A DNA stretch of 58,137 nt, taken from positions 1-58,137 of the forward strand of contig JAIKWF010000080.1 in assembly GCA_024685005.1 (NCBI GenBank), written 5' to 3'. Below the pieces are notes generated by a model. That model was not told the DNA's origin and did not search any database. It saw nothing but the letters and a program-made list of their open reading frames with translations. Source of the DNA: Lachnospiraceae bacterium. Lineage in GTDB: Bacteria > Bacillota > Clostridia > Lachnospirales > Lachnospiraceae. Shown piece after piece: positions 18,376 through 27,342 of this stretch; the first letter of the stretch is position 1; each line of letters opens with the position of its first letter. The position numbers and the translations under genes are program-made.

Positions 18376-19361
18376 TATTTTCTTCTCTCTGTCAGATATG
18401 CAAAAAGCTGCGTTAAAAATTCATGATCACCCGGCAGACTGTCCAAAAGACCGGCTGCCTCCTTTGAAAGACGTCCCACTTCCTGATCCGCCTCTGTAAG
18501 GCCCTTTAACGATACATAGGTACTCTTGTTGTTTTTCTCATCCGACCCGATGGGTTTGCCCAGTTCTTCCTGATCTCCCGTTACATCCAGGATGTCATCC
18601 CGAATCTGAAAAGCTACGCCCAGAAGGGTTCCGATCCGCTCCAGTTTTTTCAGCTGCTCCGGATCTGCTCCGCCCATAAGGCCTCCTATGGTAAAAGCCG
18701 CTTCCAGCAGGGCACCTGTTTTATGCCTGTGAATGAACAACAGCGTATCCATATCGGTTTCCGTATTTTGTTCTTCAGCCTGTATATCCGCCACCTGACC
18801 TGCGATCATGCCCCGGATCCCTGCTTTATGCCCCAGGATATAAAGGGCTTTTACGGCACGTTTCTGCATGTCGGGATCATAGCTTCCCTCATCCGGCAAA
18901 ATGTCCGCTCCGGCCACATCACAGGATCTGCTAAAGTCTGTACCCTTGACGCCGCCTTTTACCAAAGCGCCCATGGATGCAGTCTCAAAGGCCAGATTCA
19001 AAAGGCCGTCTCCTGCCAGGATCGCATTCGCTTCTCCGTATACCACGTGATTGGTAGGTTTTCCACGCCTTAGCGCATCATCGTCCATGGCAGGCAGATC
19101 GTCATGGATCAGAGAATAGGTATGGATCATCTCCAGTGCCGCCATAAAGGGATAAACGTAGGTCTCGTCCCCGCCGAAAAGCCGGCAGGTCTCCAGCATC
19201 AGAAGGGGTCGCAATCGTTTTCCGCCGCTTTGCAGGCTGTACCCTGCAGCCTCATATACAAGGGCCGCCGGTCCGCCGGGCTCAGGCAGATAGGATAACA
19301 CGATCTCTTCTGCTCCGGCGCATTTTTCTTCCAGCTCATTTTTAAATTCCTGCTGACTCAT
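18375..19361 (-). CDS. ispA: Polyprenyl (farnesyl) diphosphate synthase
   Basis: 328 residues, slightly longer than typical IspA. The first aspartate-rich motif is in LIHDDLPAMDDD, the second in IRDDILD. The residues before the first motif (LEMIHTYS) fit the short-chain farnesyl/geranyl class. It supplies allylic diphosphates to UppS. It overlaps xseB by 4 nt at its start and dxs at its end, so the exonuclease VII and isoprenoid genes are translated from one message. Exact chain length is inferred. Confidence 0.95.
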   Translation of the reverse strand: MSQQEFKNELEEKCAGAEEIVLSYLPEPGGPAALVYEAAGYSLQSGGKRLRPLLMLETCRLFGGDETYVYPFMAALEMIHTYSLIHDDLPAMDDDALRRGKPTNHVVYGEANAILAGDGLLNLAFETASMGALVKGGVKGTDFSRSCDVAGADILPDEGSYDPDMQKRAVKALYILGHKAGIRGMIAGQVADIQAEEQNTETDMDTLLFIHRHKTGALLEAAFTIGGLMGGADPEQLKKLERIGTLLGVAFQIRDDILDVTGDQEELGKPIGSDEKNNKSTYVSLKGLTEADQEVGRLSKEAAGLLDSLPGDHEFLTQLFAYLTERRK

Positions 19362-19588
19362 TCTTCTTCCCCGTCTTCCTCTTCCAGCACCTTCACTTCC
19401 TTTTCGATGCCGTCGATCATATCATTTAAGCTTTGTACCAGCTTCATGCCTTCTTTATAATTGTCAAAACTCTCCTGCAGGGATACTCCCGGATTCTGCA
19501 TATTCTGAAGAACCTCTTCCAGTTTTTCGTATTGCTCTTCAAATCCGCCCTGGGGCATTTCCTCTGCCTTTGTTTTCTTTTCAGCCAT
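19358..19588 (-). CDS. xseB: Exodeoxyribonuclease VII small subunit
   Basis: 76 residues. The helical hairpin of XseB is recognisable (FEEQYEKLEEVLQNMQNPGV, LQESFDNYKEGMKL), followed by an acidic tail. Several XseB copies pack on each XseA to form the single-strand-specific exonuclease. It overlaps xseA by 8 nt and ispA by 4 nt. Confidence 0.95.
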   Translation of the reverse strand: MAEKKTKAEEMPQGGFEEQYEKLEEVLQNMQNPGVSLQESFDNYKEGMKLVQSLNDMIDGIEKEVKVLEEEDGEEE

Positions 19589-20879
19589 TCTCTTCCTCCG
19601 GCATCAGTGTTTTTCTCTCAAGGGATTCGATCCTTGCCGTGGCAAGTCCGTCTTTAAAATACATTCTCACCCGGTCATCCTTTGCAATCTGATCCAGACC
19701 GGTGATACTGTTTCCTTTTGTATCCTCCACATAGGCATATCCGCCCATGATCCTTTTTAAGGGCGATAAGCTGTCCAGTCTGGCCGCTGCCACCTGCAGC
19801 CTGTTTCTGCAAAAGAGCAGGCGCTGCTCCATGGTCGTTTCCAGCTGCCTTTTGGCCTTTTGCATATCACCTTCCGTCTGCTCCAGCCGTTTTGTGATCA
19901 GGCGGGAAAGTTCTTCCCGGGCCTCTTCCACCTTACCCCGCTTTTGCAAAAGCGTTGCCGACGGAGATCGTCGCAGCAGCTCTAACTGTTTTTCCCGGAT
20001 GAGAAACCTTTTTTGTTCCAGCCTGCGGTTCATCAGAAAAACAAGGCTCTCTTCCGATTCCCGGATCAGCGCAGACACTGCGGCAATATCACACACAGCC
20101 TTTTCCGCTGCTTCCGAGGGAGTCCCGGCCTTGGCATCTGCCACCAGATTCAGGATAGGTTCATAGGGCGTATGTCCGATGGCCGAGATCACGGGCACCG
20201 GGCAGTTAAAAACCGCCTCCGCCACAATTCTGGAATTAAACACTTCCATATCCGCATCGGAGCCGCCGCCTCTTGCTACGATGATCACATCCGGCTCATA
20301 GGCTGCCAGCCTTCCGATGGCACGCTCAATACTCAGAATGGCCCGCTCTCCCTGAACATAGGCAGGGCACAGCAGGATCTCCACAAAAGGGTTTCTGCGT
20401 TTCGCCACGGATTCAATATCGCTTCTCACATCTCCCGATGCGCTGCTGACAACACCCAGCCGTCTTACCAGACGGGGGATGGGTCTTTTGTATTCCGGGG
20501 CAAACATCCCCGCCTCTTCCATCTCCTGTTTGGTTTTTAAATATTCTTCATAGATCTGTCCTTCTCCGGACAGTCTGGCATTTTTTACGCAAAAAGAAAA
20601 ACCGGCCGGCCGGTGATAAAATCCGATCCGACCTTCGCATTCCATTTCTTTCCCGTCCTGCAGGGGGGCCTTGAGATTCTTTCTGTCTGATGCAAACAAA
20701 ATACAGGACAGCTGGTCATTGCCCTCCCGTAAAATAAAATAGGTATGTCCCGATGCGGAGTGATAATGCACGTCGCTGATCTCTCCCCGGATCGTGACAT
20801 TTCTGCAGATCATATCGTCATTTACAAGCCCACGCAGATAGGCAATGACTTTTGAAACCGAATAAATCGTTCTTCCCAT
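19581..20879 (-). CDS. xseA: Exodeoxyribonuclease VII large subunit
   Basis: 432 residues. The N-terminal OB fold (YSVSKVIAYLRGLVNDD, NVTIRGEISDVHYHSASGH) is followed by the catalytic domain with VARGGGSDADMEVFN and AIGHTPYEPILNLVAD, then a long coiled coil (about 250-390) that binds XseB. It degrades single-stranded DNA to oligonucleotides. It lies 24 bases after nusB. Confidence 0.97.
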   Translation of the reverse strand: MGRTIYSVSKVIAYLRGLVNDDMICRNVTIRGEISDVHYHSASGHTYFILREGNDQLSCILFASDRKNLKAPLQDGKEMECEGRIGFYHRPAGFSFCVKNARLSGEGQIYEEYLKTKQEMEEAGMFAPEYKRPIPRLVRRLGVVSSASGDVRSDIESVAKRRNPFVEILLCPAYVQGERAILSIERAIGRLAAYEPDVIIVARGGGSDADMEVFNSRIVAEAVFNCPVPVISAIGHTPYEPILNLVADAKAGTPSEAAEKAVCDIAAVSALIRESEESLVFLMNRRLEQKRFLIREKQLELLRRSPSATLLQKRGKVEEAREELSRLITKRLEQTEGDMQKAKRQLETTMEQRLLFCRNRLQVAAARLDSLSPLKRIMGGYAYVEDTKGNSITGLDQIAKDDRVRMYFKDGLATARIESLERKTLMPEEENG

Positions 20880-20903
20880 ATGGCATCCTTCGGACCGAAG
20901 GTA

Positions 20904-21311
20904 TCATTCCCCGGCAAACTTGGCCAGTACGCCGTTTACAAAGGAATAGGATTCCTCCGATGCATACCGTTTTGCCAGTTCTACCGCTTCATTAATGGAA
21001 ACGGAAGGGGGAATGGAATCGTCAAAACAGATCTCATATACAGCAAGTCTGAGGATCGCAAGTTCTACTTTCCCCACTCTGTCGATACTCCAGCCCGTCA
21101 TTTTTTCCGTCAGCATTTCATCGATCTTCGGAAGCTTTTCCATGATCTTATCGCAGGTTTCGGACACCGTCTTGCTGTCCTCCGGACTCATGGTCTCCTG
21201 TTCCTCCTGTAAAAAGAACAGCTCCTGCTGACCGGCAAACTCCTCCTGGTCATGGAATTCTGCCTGGAATAACAGTCTGAACACTTTTTCTCTTAGTTTC
21301 GATCTGTTCAT
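20904..21311 (-). CDS. nusB: Transcription antitermination factor NusB
   Basis: 135 residues, all helical. RSKLREKVFRLLFQAEFH at the start and INEAVELAKRYASEESYSFVNGVL at the end are family signatures. NusB binds boxA RNA with S10 in ribosomal RNA antitermination. It overlaps the Asp23 gene by 4 nt. Confidence 0.96.
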   Translation of the reverse strand: MNRSKLREKVFRLLFQAEFHDQEEFAGQQELFFLQEEQETMSPEDSKTVSETCDKIMEKLPKIDEMLTEKMTGWSIDRVGKVELAILRLAVYEICFDDSIPPSVSINEAVELAKRYASEESYSFVNGVLAKFAGE

Positions 21312-21688
21312 TGCATATTCACCTTTGCCACACGAACATTCACATCGGAAACCATCAGTCCCGTCATGGTCTCAATGGCAGATTTCACCTTGGTCTGTAC
21401 GTTCTGACAGGTCTGGGGAATATTCCGGCCGTAGTCAACCGCAATGGAAACATCCACTGAAACAGAATCTCCCGCCACATCTACCTTGACGTTCTTGAGC
21501 ATTTTTTTCATCACGTTCTTACCCGCGGTATCACCTGCGGTGATGCCCTGATCCGGGTAGGAAGCGCCCTCTGCCTCCGAAACGGCAAGTCCGGCGATCA
21601 TAGCTACCACATCATCGGAAATCTGTACACTTCCGATGGCATCGGCTGCTTCATAATTGTCCAATTCGTTTTCACTTACATTTTCCAT
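21308..21688 (-). CDS. Asp23/Gls24 family envelope stress protein
   Basis: 126 residues from ATG 21688, which has AAAGGAG 6 bases upstream; the frame to 21751 is unsupported. The Asp23 domain fills most of it (GSVQISDDVVAMIAGLAVSE, VDVSIAVDYGRNIPQTCQNV, VNVRVAKV). Staphylococcal Asp23 is a membrane-associated cell-wall-stress protein; the copy beside nusB is a fixed feature of Firmicutes. It is the first gene of the ten-gene cluster ending with recN. Confidence 0.93.
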   Translation of the reverse strand: MENVSENELDNYEAADAIGSVQISDDVVAMIAGLAVSEAEGASYPDQGITAGDTAGKNVMKKMLKNVKVDVAGDSVSVDVSIAVDYGRNIPQTCQNVQTKVKSAIETMTGLMVSDVNVRVAKVNMQ

Positions 21689-21734
21689 GTTAAGCTCCTT
21701 TCTGCCGGATCGCAAATGCGCCGGCACACTTGTG

Positions 21735-21763
21735 AGTATACCAAATTCCACTGTTTTTGGAAA
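21735..21763 (-). promoter_or_regulatory. Promoter of asp23-nusB-...-recN cluster
   Basis: TATACT (plus 21735-21740) in TGGTATACT form (extended -10), with a 17-base spacer to TTTCCA (plus 21758-21763). It gives a leader of about 40 bases before the AAAGGAG of asp23. Confidence 0.65.
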
Positions 21764-21784
21764 GTATCAATCTGACAACTGCCC

Positions 21785-23020
21785 TTACAGCCAAAACAGC
21801 ATGGAAAGCTTCTCCTGATCGAAGCTGTAGGAAACGCTTTTGCGCTTTCCGATCATATCAAAGATCTCCTGCTCGTCTATAAGCTTGTAGCGGCACATTT
21901 CAAACACCCCGCTGCTTTCGCACCGGAAGATGATGTAACGTTCTCCCTTAGCGGATGCTTCCAGGAACATCTCCCGGATCCGATCTTTATCGTAGCCCCC
22001 CAGGATCCGTCCCTCCCTGATGTAATAATTGTCCCGGGTTGCCGTGCAGTCCGGAAGCTCCAGGGAAGAATCTATGGTATGGGTGGCCTGCAGCTCTTTT
22101 GCTGTGATCAGGAAATAATCATATTTGACAAAATTGTCTTTTCCCGAATCCAGCGAAACGGAAGGATCGTCAAAGGTCACATCCAGATAGTACCAGTCTC
22201 CGTCCGCCTGCACCAGATTCCAGGCGTGGGTCATGATGCCCCTTCCCGTATTGCCGTCCGCATTTCCCCAGACATAAGCGCAGGGAATACCGGCTTCATT
22301 CAGCAGATACTGCATGGTCCTGGCATATCCCGCACAGATACTTTTCTGATACAGCAGCACCGAAACTATGGACTGATTGTCTTTTGCACCGGTATCATAA
22401 CTGGTATGGGTGGCGATATAATCGTGAATATAACGCACCCTGCCGTAATCATCCTGATAAGCAGGCATGTTTTTCAGGATCTTATCCCGCTCCTTTTCGA
22501 TCTTCCCCATGATGGTTTCGATCTCATCCTTAGAGTAGGTATATTTCCCCGTCAGCTGCATGTGGGTCTTTTTCCCGAGTATTTCCTTCCAGGTAATGTC
22601 ATAGCCGTCGGTATAAAAAATCTCCGGATGATCGGCGCAGACATATTGAAACAGCACATCGACCCTGTCCTGGTCTGTCTGGGACAGATCCGCAGTATCC
22701 ACAGCCCTAAGACCGCTTAAGATCTCATTGTAAAGCTGCCGGTCCTCACTGCCCAGCGTGCCGTAATAATACCCCTCGCTGATTTTTGCCTTCGGCAGCG
22801 TATCGATCAACGTTCCAGCTTTGCTGCTCTTTGCTTTCTTTGCGGGCTTTTCTCCCTTTTGCGCGGAAGTATCGGAAAAATCCACTCCCATAAGCTCCTG
22901 GGAGTCCGGATTGATCACCACTTCTCCATCACGGTCCATCCGGCCGCAGCCGCAAAGCACCATTGATACAACCGCCAGATACATTACCGTTTTTTTCAGA
23001 TACCGCCACACATTCCCCAT
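21785..23020 (-). CDS. Transglutaminase-like lipoprotein
   Basis: 411 residues from ATG 23020 with GGAGAG 5 bases upstream; a GTG two codons earlier is less likely. The lipobox VLCGC places it on the outer face of the membrane. The transglutaminase/protease fold shows the triad context: Cys in KSICAGYARTMQYLL, His in MTHAWNLVQ, Asp in WYYLDVTFDDP. Such proteins are thought to process peptides or cell-envelope polymers; the substrate is unknown. It begins 13 bases after the end of prfC, which suggests read-through from that gene. Confidence 0.88.
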   Translation of the reverse strand: MGNVWRYLKKTVMYLAVVSMVLCGCGRMDRDGEVVINPDSQELMGVDFSDTSAQKGEKPAKKAKSSKAGTLIDTLPKAKISEGYYYGTLGSEDRQLYNEILSGLRAVDTADLSQTDQDRVDVLFQYVCADHPEIFYTDGYDITWKEILGKKTHMQLTGKYTYSKDEIETIMGKIEKERDKILKNMPAYQDDYGRVRYIHDYIATHTSYDTGAKDNQSIVSVLLYQKSICAGYARTMQYLLNEAGIPCAYVWGNADGNTGRGIMTHAWNLVQADGDWYYLDVTFDDPSVSLDSGKDNFVKYDYFLITAKELQATHTIDSSLELPDCTATRDNYYIREGRILGGYDKDRIREMFLEASAKGERYIIFRCESSGVFEMCRYKLIDEQEIFDMIGKRKSVSYSFDQEKLSMLFWL

Positions 23021-23032
23021 AGGCACTCTCCG

Positions 23033-24625
23033 TTATTCCCGTCCGAATTCCGACAGCTCCAGTCCCTCATTGCGGTCCAATACCATCTGTACGCTCCACG
23101 GATTGATAAACAAAAGAAGGGGCCGCTCCTTCAGATCCGTAACCTTCTTCATGTCGGAGGTTCCCACCAGATGATTCAGATCCGGATTCTCGTTTTCGAT
23201 CCACCGGATATGTTCATAGGGCAGGGGCTCTAACCTGATATCAACGTTATATTCATTCTCCAGTCTGTATTTGAGCACGTCAAACTGCAGCACGCCCACA
23301 ACTCCCACGATGATCTCCTCAAGGCCCGTATCCAGCTCCTTAAAGATCTGAATGGCACCCTCCTGAGCGATCTGGGTAATACCTTTCACAAACTGTTTCC
23401 GCTTCATGGTATCCAGCTGACGCACCCTTGCAAAATGTTCCGGCGCAAAGGTAGGGATACCGGCATAGCGGAACTCTTCCTTGGGCATGCAGAGGGTATC
23501 TCCGATGGAAAAAATACCGGGATCGAACACACCGATAATATCTCCCGCATAAGCCTCATCCAGAATTTTTCTGGAATCCGCCATGATCTGCTGGGGCTGG
23601 GAAAGGCGCATGACCTTCCCTCCCTGTACGTGCTTGACTTCCATGGCGGAATCATATCTGCCGGAGCAGATCCGCATAAAGGCGATCCTGTCTCTGTGAG
23701 CCTTATTCATGTTGGCCTGGATCTTAAATACAAATGCGGAAAAATCATTCTCCGCCGGATCGATCAGTCCCTGATCCGACATTCTGGGCAGGGGCGTCTG
23801 GGTCATCTTCAAAAAGTGCTGCAGGAAAACCTCCACACCAAAGTTGGTAAGTGCCGATCCGAAGAATACCGGTGTCAGTTCTCCTTTTTGTACCTGCTGC
23901 AGATCAAGGGGTGCGCTGGCGCCGTCCAAAAGCTCGATCTCATCCGAAAGCTTTTCGAAAGCTGCCTCACCGATGAGCTCCTTTACCGCATCTTCATATT
24001 CCATATTGACCAGTACATCTTTTCCTTCTTTTGTACCTTTCTCCGTATCGGAAAAAATATGAATATCTCTGCTGGCCCGTTCATAGACCCCGCGGAATTC
24101 TTTTCCCGAACCGATGGGCCAGTTCACAGGGCAGGTAGCAATGCCTAACTCTTTTTCGATCTCATCGAGAAGATCAAAGGTGTCGTTGGCATCTCTGTCC
24201 ATCTTATTGATAAAGGTAAAGATGGGGATCTTGCGCATCACACAGACCTTAAACAGTTTTCTGGTCTGGGGCTCCACGCCCTTGCTTCCGTCAATGACCA
24301 TCACGGCGGAATCTGCCGCCATCAGAGTTCTGTAAGTGTCCTCCGAGAAATCCTGATGTCCCGGGGTGTCCAAAATATTGATACAATAGCCGTCATATTC
24401 AAACTGCAGTACGGAAGATGTGACCGAGATACCTCTTTCCTTTTCGATCTCCATCCAGTCCGATACCGCATGTCTGGCAGTTGCCTTTCCTTTTACGGAT
24501 CCCGCCAGATTAATGGCTCCTCCGTATAATAAAAATTTCTCCGTTAACGTGGTTTTACCCGCATCCGGATGGGAAATGATCGCAAAAGTGCGTCTACGTG
24601 CTATTTCCTGTCCGATCTTATCCAT
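23033..24625 (-). CDS. prfC: Peptide chain release factor 3
   Basis: 530 residues. This GTPase recycles RF1/RF2 from the ribosome after termination. G1 SHPDAGKTTLTE is at 18-29, DTPGHQDFSEDTYRTL is the switch II region, and FINKMDRDA supplies the guanine-specificity motif. Length and domain order match RF3 rather than EF-G or TetM. AAAGGAG is 12 bases before the ATG, a long spacing. Confidence 0.96.
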   Translation of the reverse strand: MDKIGQEIARRRTFAIISHPDAGKTTLTEKFLLYGGAINLAGSVKGKATARHAVSDWMEIEKERGISVTSSVLQFEYDGYCINILDTPGHQDFSEDTYRTLMAADSAVMVIDGSKGVEPQTRKLFKVCVMRKIPIFTFINKMDRDANDTFDLLDEIEKELGIATCPVNWPIGSGKEFRGVYERASRDIHIFSDTEKGTKEGKDVLVNMEYEDAVKELIGEAAFEKLSDEIELLDGASAPLDLQQVQKGELTPVFFGSALTNFGVEVFLQHFLKMTQTPLPRMSDQGLIDPAENDFSAFVFKIQANMNKAHRDRIAFMRICSGRYDSAMEVKHVQGGKVMRLSQPQQIMADSRKILDEAYAGDIIGVFDPGIFSIGDTLCMPKEEFRYAGIPTFAPEHFARVRQLDTMKRKQFVKGITQIAQEGAIQIFKELDTGLEEIIVGVVGVLQFDVLKYRLENEYNVDIRLEPLPYEHIRWIENENPDLNHLVGTSDMKKVTDLKERPLLLFINPWSVQMVLDRNEGLELSEFGRE

Positions 24626-24691
24626 TATTACTTCTTTCTCCTTTGTTGCTTCTTTCTTCTGTGTTGCTTCGATCTGCCCCCTCTTCTCCCG

Positions 24692-25852
24692 TCAGAGCAT
24701 ACTCTCTCCTTCTACTTTGCCCTCAACGTTCAAAAAGTCCAGTACGGTTGCTGCAATATCCGCAAAGGTTTTTCTGGTTCCCATGTTAGCAGGTGCTAAC
24801 TTTTTACCGTACATAACGCAAGGGGTATATTCTCTGGTATGGTCTGTGGTAGCCGTATATCCCGGATCGCATCCGTGGTCTGCGGTCACCAGCAGCATAT
24901 CATCTTTCCGAAGTCCGCTTAAGATCTGCGGCAGCTTTTCATCAAAATAAGCCAGCGCCTTGGCATAACCGTCAATGTCACGTCTGTGGCCGTAAAGCAT
25001 ATCGTAATCCACAAGATTCACAAAGCACAGACCGTCAAAATCTTTTTCTTCATATCCGATCATTTTCTCGATGCCGTCTGCATTGGATGTGGTATATACA
25101 AACTCCGTCATACCCTCTCCCGCAAAGATATCGTGGATCTTGCCCACAGCGATCACATCCCTGCCTGCCTCTTTGATCAGATCCAGAATGGTCTTCTTGG
25201 GCGGCTTCAAAGAAAAGTCGTGTCTTCTGGCCGTCCGCTCGAAGGCCCCCGGTGTTCCGATAAACGGTCTGGCGATCACACGGCCCACGCCGTGCTCACC
25301 CTGCAGGATCTGCCTTGCAATGCGGCAGTACTCATAAAGCTGCTCTACGGGAACCACCTCTTCATGGGCTGCGATCTGGAATACACTGTCAGCTGAGGTA
25401 TATACGATCAGATCTCCCGTTTCCATATGTTCTTTTCCGTAGTCAGCGATGACCTTGGTGCCGGAATAGGGCTTGTTGCAAAGAACGCCGCGACCTGTTT
25501 GCTTCGAAAATTCATCCAGCACTTCCTTCGGAAAGCCCTGGGGATACGTAGGCAGGGGCGCCGGTGAAATGACCCCCGCGATCTCCCAATGACCGATGGT
25601 GGTATCCTTCCCTGCAGAGGCTTCCTGCATCCTGGCGATCCGTCCCGTAAAGTCCTTTCGGGGAGCGGTTTTTCCTCCCGTTTCAATACCGTCTATGGAA
25701 AACAGCCCCAGCTGATCCATGTTGGGCATGGAAAAGAAGGCTGATGTGGCACAGGAACGAAGGGTATTGGTTCCCGGATCCCCGAATGCTGCAGCATCCG
25801 GTGCCTCACCAATTCCAAAGCTGTCAAGTACCACTAAAAAAACTCTTGCCAT
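24692..25852 (-). CDS. deoB: Phosphopentomutase
   Basis: 386 residues of the alkaline-phosphatase superfamily. It interconverts ribose-1-phosphate and ribose-5-phosphate (and deoxyribose forms) in nucleoside salvage. Metal and nucleophile motifs are visible: DSFGIGEAPDA at 10-20, AGKDTTIGHWE around the nucleophilic Thr, and LVTADHGCDPGYTATTDHT. It is a single gene with its own promoter, with AAAGGAG 7 bases before the ATG. Confidence 0.97.
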   Translation of the reverse strand: MARVFLVVLDSFGIGEAPDAAAFGDPGTNTLRSCATSAFFSMPNMDQLGLFSIDGIETGGKTAPRKDFTGRIARMQEASAGKDTTIGHWEIAGVISPAPLPTYPQGFPKEVLDEFSKQTGRGVLCNKPYSGTKVIADYGKEHMETGDLIVYTSADSVFQIAAHEEVVPVEQLYEYCRIARQILQGEHGVGRVIARPFIGTPGAFERTARRHDFSLKPPKKTILDLIKEAGRDVIAVGKIHDIFAGEGMTEFVYTTSNADGIEKMIGYEEKDFDGLCFVNLVDYDMLYGHRRDIDGYAKALAYFDEKLPQILSGLRKDDMLLVTADHGCDPGYTATTDHTREYTPCVMYGKKLAPANMGTRKTFADIAATVLDFLNVEGKVEGESML

Positions 25853-25891
25853 AATTTTTCTCCTTTCGGATCATGTAAAACATAATACATA

Positions 25892-25922
25892 ATTATACCA
25901 TAAATCCCCTGAATTCTCTCAA
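25892..25922 (-). promoter_or_regulatory. deoB promoter
   Basis: An extended -10, TGGTATAAT (TATAAT at plus 25892-25897), with TTGAGA (plus 25917-25922) 19 bases upstream. It faces away from the grcA-like promoter in the same 200-base gap. Confidence 0.6.
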
Positions 25923-25977
25923 AAATAAGCAAATTCAGCGAAAAATAATTGTATGAGAAAAAAAACAAATTTCCCTC

Positions 25978-26030
25978 TTTACAATTTCCAAATAAATGTT
26001 AAAATTTAATCAATAACAGTAATCATTACT
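25978..26030 (+). promoter_or_regulatory. Promoter and operators of glycyl-radical-domain gene
   Basis: -35 TTTACA (25978-25983), 16-base spacer, -10 TAAAAT (26000-26005). Over the -10 lies ATGTTAA-AATT-TAATCAA (25996-26013), which matches 11 of 14 arm positions of the clostridial Rex consensus TTGTTAA-N4-TTAACAA. Just after the predicted start is a second symmetric site, AGTAAT-C-ATTACT (26018-26030). Control by redox or oxygen state would suit a protein that repairs an oxygen-cleaved enzyme. Regulator identities are inference. Confidence 0.6.
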
Positions 26031-26053
26031 ATTTTAACAAGGAGGTATTTCAC

Positions 26054-26296
26054 ATGGAAAACAATACATCTCAGGTTATGAACCTTGTCAATCTTTTAGA
26101 CGGCTACGCAACAAAGGGCGGCCATCATCTGAATGTCAATGTATTAAACAGAGACACCCTTTTAGATGCACAGAAGCATCCCGAAAATTACCCTCAGCTT
26201 ACCATCCGTGTTTCCGGCTATGCCGTAAACTTCGTTAAGCTGACCCAGGAACAGCAAAACGATGTGATCAGCAGAACCTTCCACGAGGCACTCTGA
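26054..26296 (+). CDS. grcA: Autonomous glycyl radical domain (GrcA/YfiD-like)
   Basis: 80 residues corresponding to the C-terminal glycyl radical domain of pyruvate formate-lyase: [20 protein letters not shown], then [19 protein letters not shown] with the radical glycine at G55. E. coli YfiD/GrcA (127 residues) replaces the PFL C-terminus broken when oxygen attacks the radical; this shorter version holds only the domain. AAGGAGG lies 8 bases before the ATG, on a strong promoter, and it is the first plus-strand gene after the left-edge fragment. No PFL or activase is adjacent, so it must act in trans. It could instead serve another glycyl radical enzyme, but the sequence is closest to PFL. 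Confidence 0.88.
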   Translation: MENNTSQVMNLVNLLDGYATKGGHHLNVNVLNRDTLLDAQKHPENYPQLTIRVSGYAVNFVKLTQEQQNDVISRTFHEAL

Positions 26297-26353
26297 TCAT
26301 TCATCACTCCTCCTTTACTCTATACTATACCTTGCAACCAGCGCTTATGGCGC

Positions 26354-26387
26354 AAAAAAAGGCTGTCGCAAATGCGACAGCCTTTTG
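26354..26387. terminator. Bidirectional intrinsic terminator
   Basis: AAAAAAAGGCTGTCGC, loop AAAT, GCGACAGCCTTTT: a 10-bp perfect stem flanked by A and T tracts, so it works for both the grcA-like gene and the convergent coiled-coil gene. Confidence 0.92.
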
Positions 26388-26411
26388 ATTTGCTCTTTTA
26401 AGAAGATCTGC

Positions 26412-27185
26412 TTACTCAGCGCTTGCAGGTGCCTCTTCAGTCTTAGGCGCTTCTTCTTTCTCCTCCTCTGCAGGGGCAGCTGCGGGAGCTGCTGTTCCGT
26501 TCTGGATCTGCTGCAGTACGAAAGGATCGTCAATGTGAAGCATCAGCGTCTCAATCTGCTCCTTATAGCCATCCATTTCTTTTCTCATAGCCTGAAGCTT
26601 TTCATGATTAGCATTCTGACCTGCCTGCATCTGAGATTCGTACTGTGCCTTCACCTGTGCGATCTCAGCACTCTGCTTGTCAGCAAGCTCTTTTTCGATC
26701 TCAGCCTGAAGCTTATCCTTCTGCGCATCGAATCCGGCTCTGAGTTCTTCATTCTCTTTGGAGAGTCTGTCGATCTCTTCGTCTTTCTCTTTGGTCAGTT
26801 TCTCAATTTCTTCTTTTTTCTCTTTTTCAAGTGCAGACAGTTTCTCCTCCATCTCACTCTTGATGGACTGTGCTGCTTTTTCCGCATTAGAAAGATTCTC
26901 GGATACCTCTTCCTGAAGCTGGGAGAGCAGTTCTTTCCATTTGCCGGAACTCTCGATCACAGGTGCGGAACTTGCAGACTGTGCGGAATAGTAAGCTGCT
27001 GCTTCCTGCGCACTGGTGGGTGCACTGCTTGTGGATGCACTGCCGGTTGAAGCGCTCTGCTCGCTTTCCGTTGTATTTACACTCTCAGCACCGGAGTCCT
27101 GCTGCGCAGCCTTTACTGCTCTGACTGCCTGCTCTGCTGATGTAATGGTAGCTGATCCTTCCGTCATTGCGTTACCCTCATTCAT
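26412..27185 (-). CDS. Coiled-coil protein of unknown function
   Basis: 257 residues from ATG 27185, with GGAGGAG 6 bases upstream; the frame to 27218 lacks support. Three parts are visible: a Ser/Ala/Thr-rich disordered N-terminus (1-80), a highly charged coiled coil (about 85-218, containing KEKKEEIEKLTKEKDEEIDR), and an Ala/Glu/Pro tail. There is no signal peptide, membrane helix or enzyme motif. Before the tail, LMLHIDDPFVLQQIQNG may be a small conserved element. It lies between the grcA-like gene and a second coiled-coil gene, each with its own promoter. I do not recognise a family; a cytoplasmic scaffold is possible. Confidence 0.75.
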   Translation of the reverse strand: MNEGNAMTEGSATITSAEQAVRAVKAAQQDSGAESVNTTESEQSASTGSASTSSAPTSAQEAAAYYSAQSASSAPVIESSGKWKELLSQLQEEVSENLSNAEKAAQSIKSEMEEKLSALEKEKKEEIEKLTKEKDEEIDRLSKENEELRAGFDAQKDKLQAEIEKELADKQSAEIAQVKAQYESQMQAGQNANHEKLQAMRKEMDGYKEQIETLMLHIDDPFVLQQIQNGTAAPAAAPAEEEKEEAPKTEEAPASAE

Positions 27186-27259
27186 ACTATCTCCTCCATG
27201 TGTGTTGCTTTTTGGCATTTTATTTCTGCAATACCAAAAATTCCCAAATTATGTAAAGT

Positions 27260-27265
27260 AGTATA
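27260..27265 (-). promoter_or_regulatory. Extended -10 promoter of coiled-coil gene
   Basis: TGGTATACT on the minus strand (TATACT at plus 27260-27265) is an extended -10 without a good -35. It gives a leader of about 70 bases for the 257-residue coiled-coil gene. Confidence 0.5.
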
Positions 27266-27342
27266 CCACATTATTTTCTATTCGTATACATTTTTTCTAC
27301 AATTTAAGCATATTTTATACACTTTTTAGAATTAGATCCCCG

